A stretch of DNA of 64,000 nt from Aquimarina aggregata. Its GTDB lineage: Bacteria; Bacteroidota; Bacteroidia; Flavobacteriales; Flavobacteriaceae. Where the stretch lies: assembly GCF_001632745.1 (NCBI RefSeq), contig NZ_LQRT01000007.1, positions 60,419-124,418 on the forward strand, written 5' to 3'. The translations under genes and the position numbers were made by a program. Numbering within the stretch: the first letter of the stretch is position 1; the number at the start of each line of letters is the position of its first letter. The notes beneath the pieces were generated by a model. The model was given only the letters and a program-made list of their open reading frames with translations. It had not been told where the DNA came from and made no database searches. Shown in pieces: positions 8,877 through 17,047 of the stretch.

Positions 8877-8910
8877 CAAGGCATCTATCAAAAGATGCCT
8901 TGCTTGTTTT
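8877..8910 (+). terminator. Rho-independent terminator between peptide genes 1 and 2
   Basis: A 10-bp perfect stem CAAGGCATCT (8877-8886) / AGATGCCTTG (8893-8902) with a 6-base loop, followed by CTTGTTTT. It lies 140 bases after peptide gene 1 and only 35 bases before the start of gene 2, so gene 2 needs its own promoter in or after the hairpin, or read-through. Confidence 0.75.
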
Positions 8911-8944
8911 CATGCTAATTTTACTAACTATAAATATTTACGTA

Positions 8945-9151
8945 ATGAAAAAAATCTTAAAATTAACAGGAGTACAAGAATTAAGTAAAACACAGCAAAA
9001 ACAAATCAAAGGAAGAATAGGACATATTTCATGTTGTCACCCTAATCCAAGAGGTGGAGGCAGAGATTGCCGTATCAGCCTTCCTGGAGGAGCTAGCTTT
9101 TGTGAACCCGGACATTGCAGACAATATGGTGGAGGTTGTATTTTTTATTAA
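8945..9151 (+). CDS. Cysteine-rich leader peptide 2 (RiPP/bacteriocin-like precursor)
   Basis: A 68-residue peptide starting at ATG 8945. A longer frame reaches back to 8900 but runs into the terminator hairpin, and the leader homology begins at 8945. The leader (1-23, MKKILKLTGVQELSKTQ then QKQIKG) is nearly identical to the neighbours. The core of 45 residues is the longest of the four. It begins RIGHISCCHPNPRGGGRDC, contains SLPGGASFCEPGHC and ends GGGCIFY. It has six cysteines, the same C-terminal CxPGxC...GCIFY pattern as peptide 4, and an expanded Gly/Arg loop between the CC pair and the third cysteine. No modification enzyme is adjacent. The role as a secreted antimicrobial or signalling peptide is inferred from the leader and repetition. 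Confidence 0.8.
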   Translation: MKKILKLTGVQELSKTQQKQIKGRIGHISCCHPNPRGGGRDCRISLPGGASFCEPGHCRQYGGGCIFY

Positions 9152-9425
9152 AAAAATACAAAAGAAAGGAACTTTAAACTCCCCTACTTTTATCCTTTAC
9201 TAATTCTATATAATTAGTATAATTTCAAGACGTAGCTAATTTTGAAAAACTCTAAAAAACGTAGAAATAACAGTACTTTATCTCTTATTATTAGTTCTTT
9301 AAATTTATAAATCTAAAGAACAGAGCCTTGCAAACCAGAGGATATTCTGATAAATTTAAAGGTACTGTATGCTCAACGAAGCTATATGCAGTCTATATGT
9401 CTAACTCTTAAAATTTATCACTAAA

Positions 9426-9611
9426 ATGAAAAAAATCTTAAATCTTTCTGGTGTTCAAAAGTTATCTAAACTTGAACAAGAAAAAATTAAAGGAAAAGGT
9501 TTTAATAGACCTTATTGCAAAGGAACAAATATGTGCTGTGTTCGACTTCCGAATGGGCAAGAATGGTGTGACTTTGGATATTGCAATAACGGGCGATGTA
9601 CCTGGGCATAA
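9426..9611 (+). CDS. Cysteine-rich leader peptide 3 (divergent core)
   Basis: A 61-residue peptide with the shared leader (1-23, MKKILNLSGVQKLSKLE then QEKIKG) and the most divergent core of the four. The core begins KGFNRPYCKGTNMCCVRLPNG, continues QEWCDFGYCNNGRC and ends TWA instead of IFY. It also has six cysteines, but the single one comes before the CC pair (C-x6-CC) rather than after it, so the connectivity or modification may differ. The middle PNGQEWC segment aligns with PGGSFC/PGGASFC of peptides 4 and 2. A 274-base gap without a coding frame precedes it. That gap contains an imperfect inverted repeat, GTTCTTTA / TAAAGAAC (9294-9321). The gene belongs with the array by leader identity. 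Confidence 0.78.
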   Translation: MKKILNLSGVQKLSKLEQEKIKGKGFNRPYCKGTNMCCVRLPNGQEWCDFGYCNNGRCTWA

Positions 9612-9711
9612 TCCCTAAAATGATATTCCTTATTTTTCTAAAATTTTATACTAATTCTTAGATTGACAATACATTTTTGAGATTCTAATATTAATTTTTA
9701 ATACACATACA

Positions 9712-9894
9712 ATGAAAAAAATCTTAGCATTAAAAGGAGTAGAAGTACTTTCTAAAAAACAAAAACAACAAATCAAAGGAGCTATTGGAATAGGATGCTG
9801 TCCTTCAGGAAGAGGATGCCTTGTTAGCTTTCCTGGAGGAAGTTTTTGCGAGCCAGGCCGTTGTCTTCCATATGGAGGATGTATTTTCTATTAA
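9712..9894 (+). CDS. Cysteine-rich leader peptide 4 (RiPP/bacteriocin-like precursor)
   Basis: A 60-residue peptide with ATG at 9712. The leader (1-23, MKKILALKGVEVLSKKQ then KQQIKG) ends in the same Ile-Lys-Gly. The 37-residue core starts AIGIGCCPSGRGCLVSFPGG and continues SFCEPGRCLPYGGCIFY. The CCPSGRGC block is shared exactly with peptide 1, and the FCEPGxC...GGCIFY block with peptide 2, so peptide 4 looks like the common ancestor type or a recombinant of both. It has six cysteines. The overlapping 92-residue frame starting at 9821 is a shadow. A GC-rich hairpin follows and probably ends the array. Confidence 0.8.
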   Translation: MKKILALKGVEVLSKKQKQQIKGAIGIGCCPSGRGCLVSFPGGSFCEPGRCLPYGGCIFY

Positions 9895-9915
9895 GAACGA
9901 TACATATAAAATGTT

Positions 9916-9944
9916 CAAAAGCGGGTACTGCCCGCTTTTGCTTT
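9916..9944 (+). terminator. Terminator-like hairpin after peptide gene 4
   Basis: A 10-bp perfect stem CAAAAGCGGG (9916-9925) / CCCGCTTTTG (9931-9940) with a 5-base loop. The following T tract is weak (CTTT), so termination efficiency is uncertain, but the stem and its location 22 bases after the stop fit a terminator. Confidence 0.7.
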
Positions 9945-10193
9945 ACACAATAAAATATAATCGAAAATATTGTATACGCTTACTCCATCTAAATCTTAGT
10001 ATAATTATCTCATTGTTCATCCATTATTTAGATAATAAAGATACTCCTGCTAAATACACAGACAACACAAATCAATTAAATATCAACGCATTACGTTAAT
10101 ATATTCTTAAATATTGTTTTCTAAATAGGGTATAAAAGAAGTTACTAGTTGTTTTATATATATAAATTCACATTAACTCTTAAAACCTAAAAA

Positions 10194-11710
10194 ATGAAAC
10201 AATTTTTCTTTTTAATTACATTATTAGTCACACAAATTACGTATTCACAGTGGGAACAAGTAGGCACCACACTTGAAGGTGCAGTAAACGGGGGATTTTT
10301 TGGAATAGAAATAGCATTAAGTGATAATGGACAAGTTATGGCCGTTGGAGATTCACCAAGGTTTTCGGTAACTGCTCCAAATCCTGTAACTATTTATCAA
10401 CGTGATGGAAATCAATGGATCCAAACTACACAAATCTTTAATGATTTTACAGAATTTCCAGAGCAATTTGGTAGGGCACTAGCAATAAGTGATAATGGAA
10501 AACGCTTGGTTATAGGTACTACTCGACCGAACTCTACTTTAGGAAAGATTCAAGTATATGAAAATCAAAATGGAGATTGGGTTAAAATGGGAAACGATAT
10601 TATCAATGACACTTCTGTACAAGGAGAGTTTTTTGGAAAAGCTGTAGCCATGAATGGAAACGGACTTGTTATAGCCACTAGTGACCCAACAATCGCTACG
10701 GGGGCGGCAAAAGTATTTGGTTTTCAAAATGGAAATTGGCAACAAATTGGAGATGAATTGGGAAATAGAGAGGACAAAGACGACAGTTTTTTTGGATCAT
10801 CATTAGATCTAAGTGATGACGGAAATACGCTTGTAGTTGGCATCGCTCAAGCATTTACAGGAAATGGAACAGTAGAAATCTACCGTAATATCCGTGGATC
10901 TTGGAGACAGATAGGAAGCCCATACCTGGTAAATTTGATTTTGGGCAATTCGGAGCTAATGTTGCAATTACTGGAGATGGAAGAAGGCTTGCCATATCTG
11001 CTTATTCAAACAATTTTTCTAGAAGCTACGTAGAAGTCTATGAGATCTCTAAAAACGGTTTCAAACAAGTCGGACAATTATTACAAAATCTTCCATTTAG
11101 TTTTGTACAAAATTTTGGTGTAGGTCTAGATATTTCTAATGATGGTTCTGTACTTGCAATTGGGGACATACGTACGATAAATGACGATGACTTTATATTT
11201 GATATTGGTAGTGCATATCTTTATCAATTATCGAAACAAAATGAAATTTCGCCAAAAGTGAATACCAATGGTAATTGGAAATTAATACAAGAAATACGGG
11301 GTACACAAGAAAACGAATTTTTAGGTAATAGAGTTCGTCTTAATGATTCAGGATCTTTATTGGTTGTAGCGGCTGAAGGATACAGAAATTCTAGTTTTGC
11401 AAATGTGGGTGCAGTTAGAACCTATAAAAACACCACAACAGTTTCTGAACCTAAAAAATCATTTAAGAACTTCGTTTCTCTTTATCCAAATACATTTGAC
11501 TCAAATGTAAATCTTAGATTTACCGAAAATTCAACGTCAGATGTACTGGTCAAAATTATAGATTACAAAGGTGAAATCGTTCAAGAAGCATCTTTTCAAA
11601 AAAATAATACCGTCACCATACCTACCAATTCAATTACAAACGGTATTTATTTTGTACAAGTTTCAGATGATACAGGCAATTATGCCACGCTTAAAGCTAT
11701 AAAACAATAA
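10194..11710 (+). pseudogene. T9SS-exported beta-propeller-like repeat protein, frameshifted
   Basis: Two frames make one secreted protein of about 505 residues. The first (10194-11033) has a signal peptide (ending ITYSQ) and repeats in which a W.Q.G..L..... segment is followed by FG.......DNG..... blades (for example EIALSDNGQVMAVGDS and DLSDDGNTLVVGIAQ). This FG-GAP/propeller-like pattern is of unknown ligand. The second frame (in use by about 10915, stop at 11710) continues the same pattern (KFDFGQFGANVAITGDGRRL) and ends in a type A T9SS sorting domain (VSLYPNTFDSNVNLRF, GIYFVQVSD). The frame changes in the triplets reading RQIG / KPIPGK, consistent with loss of a single base near 10915. 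As read, the product lacks its sorting domain. A sequencing error remains possible. Confidence 0.82.
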
Positions 11711-11746
11711 TTACATATAGAGTACTATAACAACACACTACTACAT

Positions 11747-11778
11747 TTAGGCGAATCATAAATTCATGGTTCGCCTAA
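11747..11778. terminator. Bidirectional terminator between convergent genes
   Basis: The stem TTAGGCGAA / TTCGCCTAA (11747-11755 and 11770-11778) is extended inward with one wobble pair. It sits between the stop of the T9SS repeat pseudogene and the stop of ackA, so it can serve both strands. Confidence 0.75.
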
Positions 11779-11792
11779 TTTATATGCTTTTT

Positions 11793-12977
11793 TTAAGAAA
11801 GTAATTCCCAAGATTGTCGAGCAATTTCTAACTCTTCATTAGTAGGAATAACCAATATATTTACTTTTGAAGTAGATGAACTTATATCTCGTACTTCTTT
11901 AGATCTGATTACATTTTTTTTATCGTCTAATTTAATTCCAAAAAAGTCTAAATCTTCACAAACCAATCTTCGCATTACATCAGAATTTTCACCTATACCT
12001 GCTGTGAATACGATTGCATCCAATCCGTTCATTACAGTTGCATATGCGCCTATAAATTTCTTAATGCGATATGCATTCATCTTTAACGCTAGTATACATT
12101 CTGAATTTCCTTTTTCAGCTTCAGTCTGTATATCTCTAAGATCGCTATACCCTGTTAATCCAAGCATACCACTTTCCTTTTGCAATAAAGTATTAACTTC
12201 ATCTAACGTATATCCTAAAGTATTCACCATATAAAAAATTATTGCCGGATCAATATCTCCAGACCTTGTGCCCATTATTAATCCGTTCATTGGTGCAAAT
12301 CCCAAGGTATGATCAATACTTTTTCCGTTTTTAACGGCAGTCATACTACAACCATTGCCAAGATGAATCGTAATAATAGTAGAGTTTTCCTTTTTTAAAT
12401 GTGCTATTGCTTTTTGAGATACATACTTATGACTGGTCCCATGAAATCCATATAGTCTAATATTATCTTCTTCTAATAAGCTATTCGGAATAGCATACTT
12501 ATACGCTTCAACAGGAATTGTTTGATGAAAAGCGGTATCAAATACGGCTACTTGTTTAGCGACCGAAAAAATATCTTCTGCTACTAAAATACCTTGAAGA
12601 TTAGCAGGGTTATGTAAAGGTGCTAATGCCGAGAGTTTTTCTATTTTATCTTTTACTTCATTGGTAATTTCGACAGTCTTAGAAAAAGTACTTCCTCCAT
12701 GAACCACTCTATGTCCAACCACTTGAATTTCTGAAGATGATTGGATTACCCCTACTTTAGAATCCATTAGATATTTAGAAATAAGCTGTAGTCCTTGCTT
12801 ATGGTTTTTTATTTCATCAACCTTTTCTATTGTACTACCTTTGGCTTGATAACTTATTTTTGCATTATCTAAACCAATACGTTCTACTAGTCCCGAACAA
12901 ATAACATACGCTTCGGGCATTTTGAACAATTGAAATTTTATAGATGAACTTCCTGAATTTAATACTAGTATTTGCAT
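11793..12977 (-). CDS. ackA: Acetate kinase
   Basis: A 394-residue cytoplasmic enzyme that interconverts acetyl phosphate + ADP and acetate + ATP, the substrate-level phosphorylation step of overflow metabolism. All family signatures are present: LVLNSGSSSIKFQLF at the start, GHRVVHGG, AVFDTAFHQTIP, the nucleotide-site segment YGFHGTSHKYVS, HLGNGCS, GTRSGDIDP and FTAGIGENS. Length is normal for the family. It lies 54 bases downstream of pta on the same strand, the classic operon order in which Pta makes acetyl phosphate and AckA uses it. Promoter elements are seen only ahead of pta. No anomalies are visible. Confidence 0.97.
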   Translation of the reverse strand: MQILVLNSGSSSIKFQLFKMPEAYVICSGLVERIGLDNAKISYQAKGSTIEKVDEIKNHKQGLQLISKYLMDSKVGVIQSSSEIQVVGHRVVHGGSTFSKTVEITNEVKDKIEKLSALAPLHNPANLQGILVAEDIFSVAKQVAVFDTAFHQTIPVEAYKYAIPNSLLEEDNIRLYGFHGTSHKYVSQKAIAHLKKENSTIITIHLGNGCSMTAVKNGKSIDHTLGFAPMNGLIMGTRSGDIDPAIIFYMVNTLGYTLDEVNTLLQKESGMLGLTGYSDLRDIQTEAEKGNSECILALKMNAYRIKKFIGAYATVMNGLDAIVFTAGIGENSDVMRRLVCEDLDFFGIKLDDKKNVIRSKEVRDISSSTSKVNILVIPTNEELEIARQSWELLS

Positions 12978-13031
12978 AGATTTACTTTAGAATCACAAAA
13001 TCATGATCCAGCTTATTATTTTTAATCACAT

Positions 13032-15131
13032 TTACAACCCTTGCGCCTGTATTGCGGTAATGATTACTGTATTATAAACATCATCAACTGTACAACCTCG
13101 GCTTAAATCATTAACAGGCTTATTTAAACCTTGTAACATCGGCCCTATTGCCAATGCACCAGTTTCTCTTTGAACTGCTTTATAGGTATTATTTCCCGTA
13201 TTAAGATCCGGAAATATCAAAACACTTGCTTGGCCCGCCACATCAGAATCTGGTAGTTTGCTTTGCCCTACTCTCATATCAACAGCAGCATCATATTGTA
13301 TAGGGCCTTCAATTTTAAGATCGGGATGTTTTTCTTTAACAATTTCTGTTGCTGACCTAACAATTTCTACATCTTCACCTTTACCCGATGTGCCAGATGA
13401 ATATGATAACATGGCTACCTTTGGTTCTATACCAAAAGCGGCTGCAGATTGTGCAGAGGAAATAGCTATTTCAGCTAACTCTAATGCATTAGGATTAGGG
13501 TTTATAGCACAATCTCCAAATACGGATACTCTATCCTCTAAACACATAAAAAACACCGATGAGACTACTTTTACTCCAGGTTTCGTTTTTATAAACTGTA
13601 ATGCTGGTCGAATGGTATGTTGAGTTGTATGTACAGCACCCGATACCATTCCATCGGCATGCCCTTTATAGATCATCATTGTTCCAAAATAGGATACATC
13701 TGCCATCATATCTTTGGCCATATCCAAGTTCACATTTTTATGTTTTCTTAGCTCATAAAATGTCTGTACATAATCATCATAATGAACAGATGTGGTTGGA
13801 TTTATAATCGCCACTTTTTCAAAATCTATCGAAATATCAAGTTTCGTTGCTTTATTTTTAATCTTTCGTTCATCTCCTATCAAAGTAATTTTAACAACTT
13901 CTGAAGCTAACAACCTAGAAACAGCACGTAAGATTCTTTCATCTGAACCTTCAGGAAGAACAATATGTTTTTTATGTTGTAATGCCCTTTTTAAAAGGTT
14001 GTATTGAAACATTTTTGGTGTTAATCCTTCTGAAGTAAAAGTAATTAGCTTATCGGATAATCGGTCTTCATTTACATATCTTTCGAAGGTACTAATTGAA
14101 GTATCTATCTTTTGAACATTATCAAGGTAAATCTTGGACTTAATGGATCCTATTTGGTTCGTAATTGAAAATGTTCCGCTTGGGACGGATATAATAGGAA
14201 ACGAAATTGAGACTCCTTCTATTAGTTTCAAAATAGATTTTTCTGGAATAATACCTCCGGTAAGAATAATTCCTGAAATTTTTGGATAATTATCAGAAAT
14301 ATTAGCCTGTAAAACTCCTAAAATAATATCGGCACGATCTCCAGGTGTAATGACTAAACTATTATCTTTTAAATGAGTAAGATAGTTTCGTAATTGCATA
14401 GCCCCTACTCCAAAACTCCCTGCTTGGTTATTCAAGAATTCTTTTCCGAAGAGTACATTTCCATCAAGTTTGTGCACTATTTCCTTAATCGTAGGATTAC
14501 TTAGCATGTCTATTTTTGGAATAACAATACTATCTACATTTTCGCCAAAATGTTCTTTAAAATCTGCTTTTAATTCTAATTCACATCCAGGAGTTACTTT
14601 ATTAGCTACAAGGGCTAAAACCTCTACATCTTTTCCATGAAATGTATCAAAGGCTAGTTTTAAGTTCCCTAATAATTCATCATTTTTTTTGTCAGCTCCA
14701 CTAGCCACAATGACCGCAGGAATACCTAAATTCTTAGCTATGACTACATTAATATCGAACTCTATAATACTACCCTCATCAGAAAAATCGGTACCTTCTA
14801 CTAATATAAAATCAAATTTTTCTTCAAGATTTTTATACTTTCGAATAATTCCATCAATAATTTCTCCGGATTTACCTTGATTGTATTTCTGCAGAACTTC
14901 ACTTCTGGTAAAAGCAAATGCATTTTTGAAATTAATATCTAATTCAAAATGGGATATAACGGTATTAATATGATTATCTACTTCTCCCTGGGCAGGGTCA
15001 TCAATAATAGGTCTAAAATATCCTACTTTAGCAATTTTACCAAGTAGCATACGCATCATCCCTAAAACAACAATTGATTTACCACTATTGGGTTCAATAG
15101 TAGCAATAAAAACAGCTTTACTCATGTACAT
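13032..15131 (-). CDS. pta: Phosphate acetyltransferase (long, three-domain form)
   Basis: A 699-residue enzyme that converts acetyl-CoA + phosphate to acetyl phosphate + CoA. It has the long architecture: an N-terminal P-loop domain related to dethiobiotin synthetase (residues 1-220, with the modified loop IEPNSGKSIVVLG), a central DRTGG-type regulatory domain (about 225-345, GDRADIILGVLQ) and the C-terminal catalytic PTA/PTB domain (about 375-699, LPEGSDERILRA, SYSSGTSGKGEDVE, GPIQYDAAVD, FPDLNTGNNTYKAV). The start is ATG at 15131 or, three codons on, ATG at 15125. The second gives the usual MSKAVFIATIEP N-terminus. A flavobacterial -7 box lies just upstream, and ackA follows in the same operon. 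Confidence 0.96.
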   Translation of the reverse strand: MYMSKAVFIATIEPNSGKSIVVLGMMRMLLGKIAKVGYFRPIIDDPAQGEVDNHINTVISHFELDINFKNAFAFTRSEVLQKYNQGKSGEIIDGIIRKYKNLEEKFDFILVEGTDFSDEGSIIEFDINVVIAKNLGIPAVIVASGADKKNDELLGNLKLAFDTFHGKDVEVLALVANKVTPGCELELKADFKEHFGENVDSIVIPKIDMLSNPTIKEIVHKLDGNVLFGKEFLNNQAGSFGVGAMQLRNYLTHLKDNSLVITPGDRADIILGVLQANISDNYPKISGIILTGGIIPEKSILKLIEGVSISFPIISVPSGTFSITNQIGSIKSKIYLDNVQKIDTSISTFERYVNEDRLSDKLITFTSEGLTPKMFQYNLLKRALQHKKHIVLPEGSDERILRAVSRLLASEVVKITLIGDERKIKNKATKLDISIDFEKVAIINPTTSVHYDDYVQTFYELRKHKNVNLDMAKDMMADVSYFGTMMIYKGHADGMVSGAVHTTQHTIRPALQFIKTKPGVKVVSSVFFMCLEDRVSVFGDCAINPNPNALELAEIAISSAQSAAAFGIEPKVAMLSYSSGTSGKGEDVEIVRSATEIVKEKHPDLKIEGPIQYDAAVDMRVGQSKLPDSDVAGQASVLIFPDLNTGNNTYKAVQRETGALAIGPMLQGLNKPVNDLSRGCTVDDVYNTVIITAIQAQGL

Positions 15132-15145
15132 AAATTTGGTGTATA

Positions 15146-15153
15146 CAAAGATA
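15146..15153 (-). promoter_or_regulatory. Bacteroidota-type -7 promoter element of pta-ackA
   Basis: Read on the minus strand this is TATCTTTG, an exact match to the TAnnTTTG consensus. Its end lies only 14 bases from the first possible start codon of pta, so the mRNA leader would be very short. No convincing -33 TTTG is visible at the expected distance. Confidence 0.5.
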
Positions 15154-15364
15154 CAGTAATGTACTAATGTAACATAAAATCGTAAGCTGTTAAAACTACT
15201 TTCTACAATACTATTGTGATATTAATAATTTTGCATTCTTTTACATAAAAAAAGACCCTGAATAACCCCATCATTTTATGATATCATACAAATTTTAACG
15301 ATTTAATTAGTTCTAATAAATCTATTTTACCTAGATGTAATTCTTTTAAATAGAAATTCTTATC

Positions 15365-16447
15365 TCAAAAATTAATGCCTAACTCCAGTTCGACACCAAA
15401 ATTCTTACTATATACTTTAGAGGTTTGTATTTGTTGAAAAAGACCTGCTCCTAATACTACTCCAAAATTCTGCCATGGAATTATTTTTATACCTTGTGAT
15501 GACCTTATTCCTACAAGGAAATTATGCTGTCTTTTATCATTCTCATCTTTAGTCATTTCTAGTCCTACGGGTATATTTAAACTAAGGTTAACATATACTC
15601 CTTTTCCTATTTTAAGATATCCATCAAAACCTCCTCCAAGTGTAAATGCGTCTACAGATGTATATCTTTTACTTTGTAGTGATTCTGGTTTTATTTTATA
15701 TTGATCATAAGATATAACAAAGGGTATCAGAAAATCCTTGGCATTATCGGCAAAACCTATATAACTGATTTTCCATCCATCCATATGTTTACTATATCGC
15801 TTTTTAAAAGTTACTATGTTATACCAATTGCCTAATTCACTTTGTCTTACTTCTGGTTCGGTATAAAAAACATCGCTTGCATTTGTTTGTTTATATGAAA
15901 GATTGGTTTTAGACTTGATATTCTTTGTGTACCTATTCATAAAACTTAAAACACAATATTCTAATGCAGCTCTAACTCTTTTTTCATGAGTTTCAAATAT
16001 TTTTGACTCATTAGCTATGGCAAAGACCTCGTCTTCGTAATGACGTACATTAAAAAGTTTCTGTAAATTATTATTCTTTTTTTCATAAAAAACCAAGTTA
16101 ACATGAACCCTTGTAAGTATATTTTTTACACTAATTTGAGATTGTTGTATATCTAAATTTTGAATTTCGATATACACCGGTTTTGCATTTTTGGAAGGTA
16201 ACAAAGACGCCCTCGTAAAATTTAGAACCGCTGTAGGTGCATCAGGAGATAATTTAAAAGGAATCTTTTCTCCTGATCTAGTAATACTATGTCCTAAATA
16301 TTTTTCTTTTCTCGTATCAAAAACTTTTTTGATATATATCAATGAGTCTTCTGTTTGAAATGGAACAGTTTTTAAAACAATTTCTTTCTGAGCAAAAATT
16401 ATCGAAGACATCAAAAATATCGAAATACAACAGGTAAATTTTATCAT
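15365..16447 (-). CDS. Exported protein of unknown function with C-terminal outer-membrane-like strands
   Basis: A 360-residue protein with a signal peptide (residues 1-19, ending SIIFAQ). The middle contains a KTNLSYKQTNASDVFYTEP stretch and no recognised catalytic motif. The last 90 residues alternate polar and hydrophobic residues (LGGGFDGYLKIGKGVYVNLSLN, LVGIRSSQGIKI, FGVELELGINF) and end in Phe, as in small outer-membrane beta-barrel or barrel-associated proteins. It is separated by 9 bases from the upstream small exported protein, so the two are probably co-transcribed. It has no recognisable family, and the outer-membrane location is inferred. Confidence 0.7.
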   Translation of the reverse strand: MIKFTCCISIFLMSSIIFAQKEIVLKTVPFQTEDSLIYIKKVFDTRKEKYLGHSITRSGEKIPFKLSPDAPTAVLNFTRASLLPSKNAKPVYIEIQNLDIQQSQISVKNILTRVHVNLVFYEKKNNNLQKLFNVRHYEDEVFAIANESKIFETHEKRVRAALEYCVLSFMNRYTKNIKSKTNLSYKQTNASDVFYTEPEVRQSELGNWYNIVTFKKRYSKHMDGWKISYIGFADNAKDFLIPFVISYDQYKIKPESLQSKRYTSVDAFTLGGGFDGYLKIGKGVYVNLSLNIPVGLEMTKDENDKRQHNFLVGIRSSQGIKIIPWQNFGVVLGAGLFQQIQTSKVYSKNFGVELELGINF

Positions 16448-16456
16448 AAACCTGAT

Positions 16457-16840
16457 TTATAAAATAGAAGTATAATGAACCTCTAATGCTCTAATTTCAT
16501 CAATATCAAAACGTAACACTAACGTTTTGGATGTCAAAGAAATGATATAGGCTTTTACCTTCTCTTTTTTTTGATCATTCATCATTATATACCCTCCATT
16601 AGTATTAAATATCCAGGCGCCGTACTCTTTCTTTCCTTCTGATAAAGATGTATACGTCATATCATCCTTAAAAAAGATATAGTCGTTTTTCTCCTTTTTT
16701 GAGGGTGAATATTCCTTATTTTTAATCTTGTAGGCATATAAGTGCCAATTTTTTAAAAGATCTTTTTTATCTATTTTTTGTGCATTGCCATAGTGAATTG
16801 AAAAAATAAATACTAACGTGGTTAAAATTGTTCTGATCAT
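16457..16840 (-). CDS. Small exported lipocalin-like protein (tentative)
   Basis: A 127-residue protein with a signal peptide (1-20, ending HYGNAQ) followed by a small beta-rich domain. The order KNWHLYAYKIKNKEY, a DYIFFKDDMTYTSLSEGKKEYGAW strand pair, a WIFNTNGGYIMM turn and the closing TLVLRFDIDE strand resembles lipocalin-like domains found in many Bacteroidota exported proteins, which test a formula of the type work-remaining/size rather than a catalytic role. No ligand can be named. It sits 9 bases upstream of the 360-residue exported protein and likely leads that two-gene unit. Confidence 0.65.
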   Translation of the reverse strand: MIRTILTTLVFIFSIHYGNAQKIDKKDLLKNWHLYAYKIKNKEYSPSKKEKNDYIFFKDDMTYTSLSEGKKEYGAWIFNTNGGYIMMNDQKKEKVKAYIISLTSKTLVLRFDIDEIRALEVHYTSIL

Positions 16841-16991
16841 CTTATGATTACTATTTAAATTTTATTTTTAAATCTTAATCAAAAATAATATCTCCGGATA
16901 CTACTATGTTTGTCCAATTAAGACAAAGTATACACCTATTTAATAGATAATGTAAAAATTAAAGTACTGAAGTATATCTAAAATTAAATAC

Positions 16992-17023
16992 AAAGACCGT
17001 CTAATATGATTTAGACGGTCTTT
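16992..17023 (-). terminator. Terminator of the DUF2911/TPR gene
   Basis: A 13-bp perfect stem AAAGACCGTCTAA (16992-17004) / TTAGACGGTCTTT (17011-17023) with a 6-base loop lies 25 bases after the stop at 17048. The minus-strand sequence beyond it is T-rich. Confidence 0.85.
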
Positions 17024-17047
17024 ACATTTAGTAGTATATATAATCTC

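Noticed and set aside
9821..10099. A 92-residue plus-strand frame after peptide gene 4
   Set aside because: It starts inside peptide gene 4 in another frame, runs through the terminator hairpin and has no recognisable motif, signal or composition of a real gene.
8500..10200. Insertion sequence or integrative element carrying the peptide array
   Set aside because: No transposase, integrase, tRNA target, direct repeats or terminal inverted repeats could be found.
12004..15000. Several plus-strand frames inside ackA and pta
   Set aside because: All lie antisense to well-conserved enzymes and have no independent motifs.
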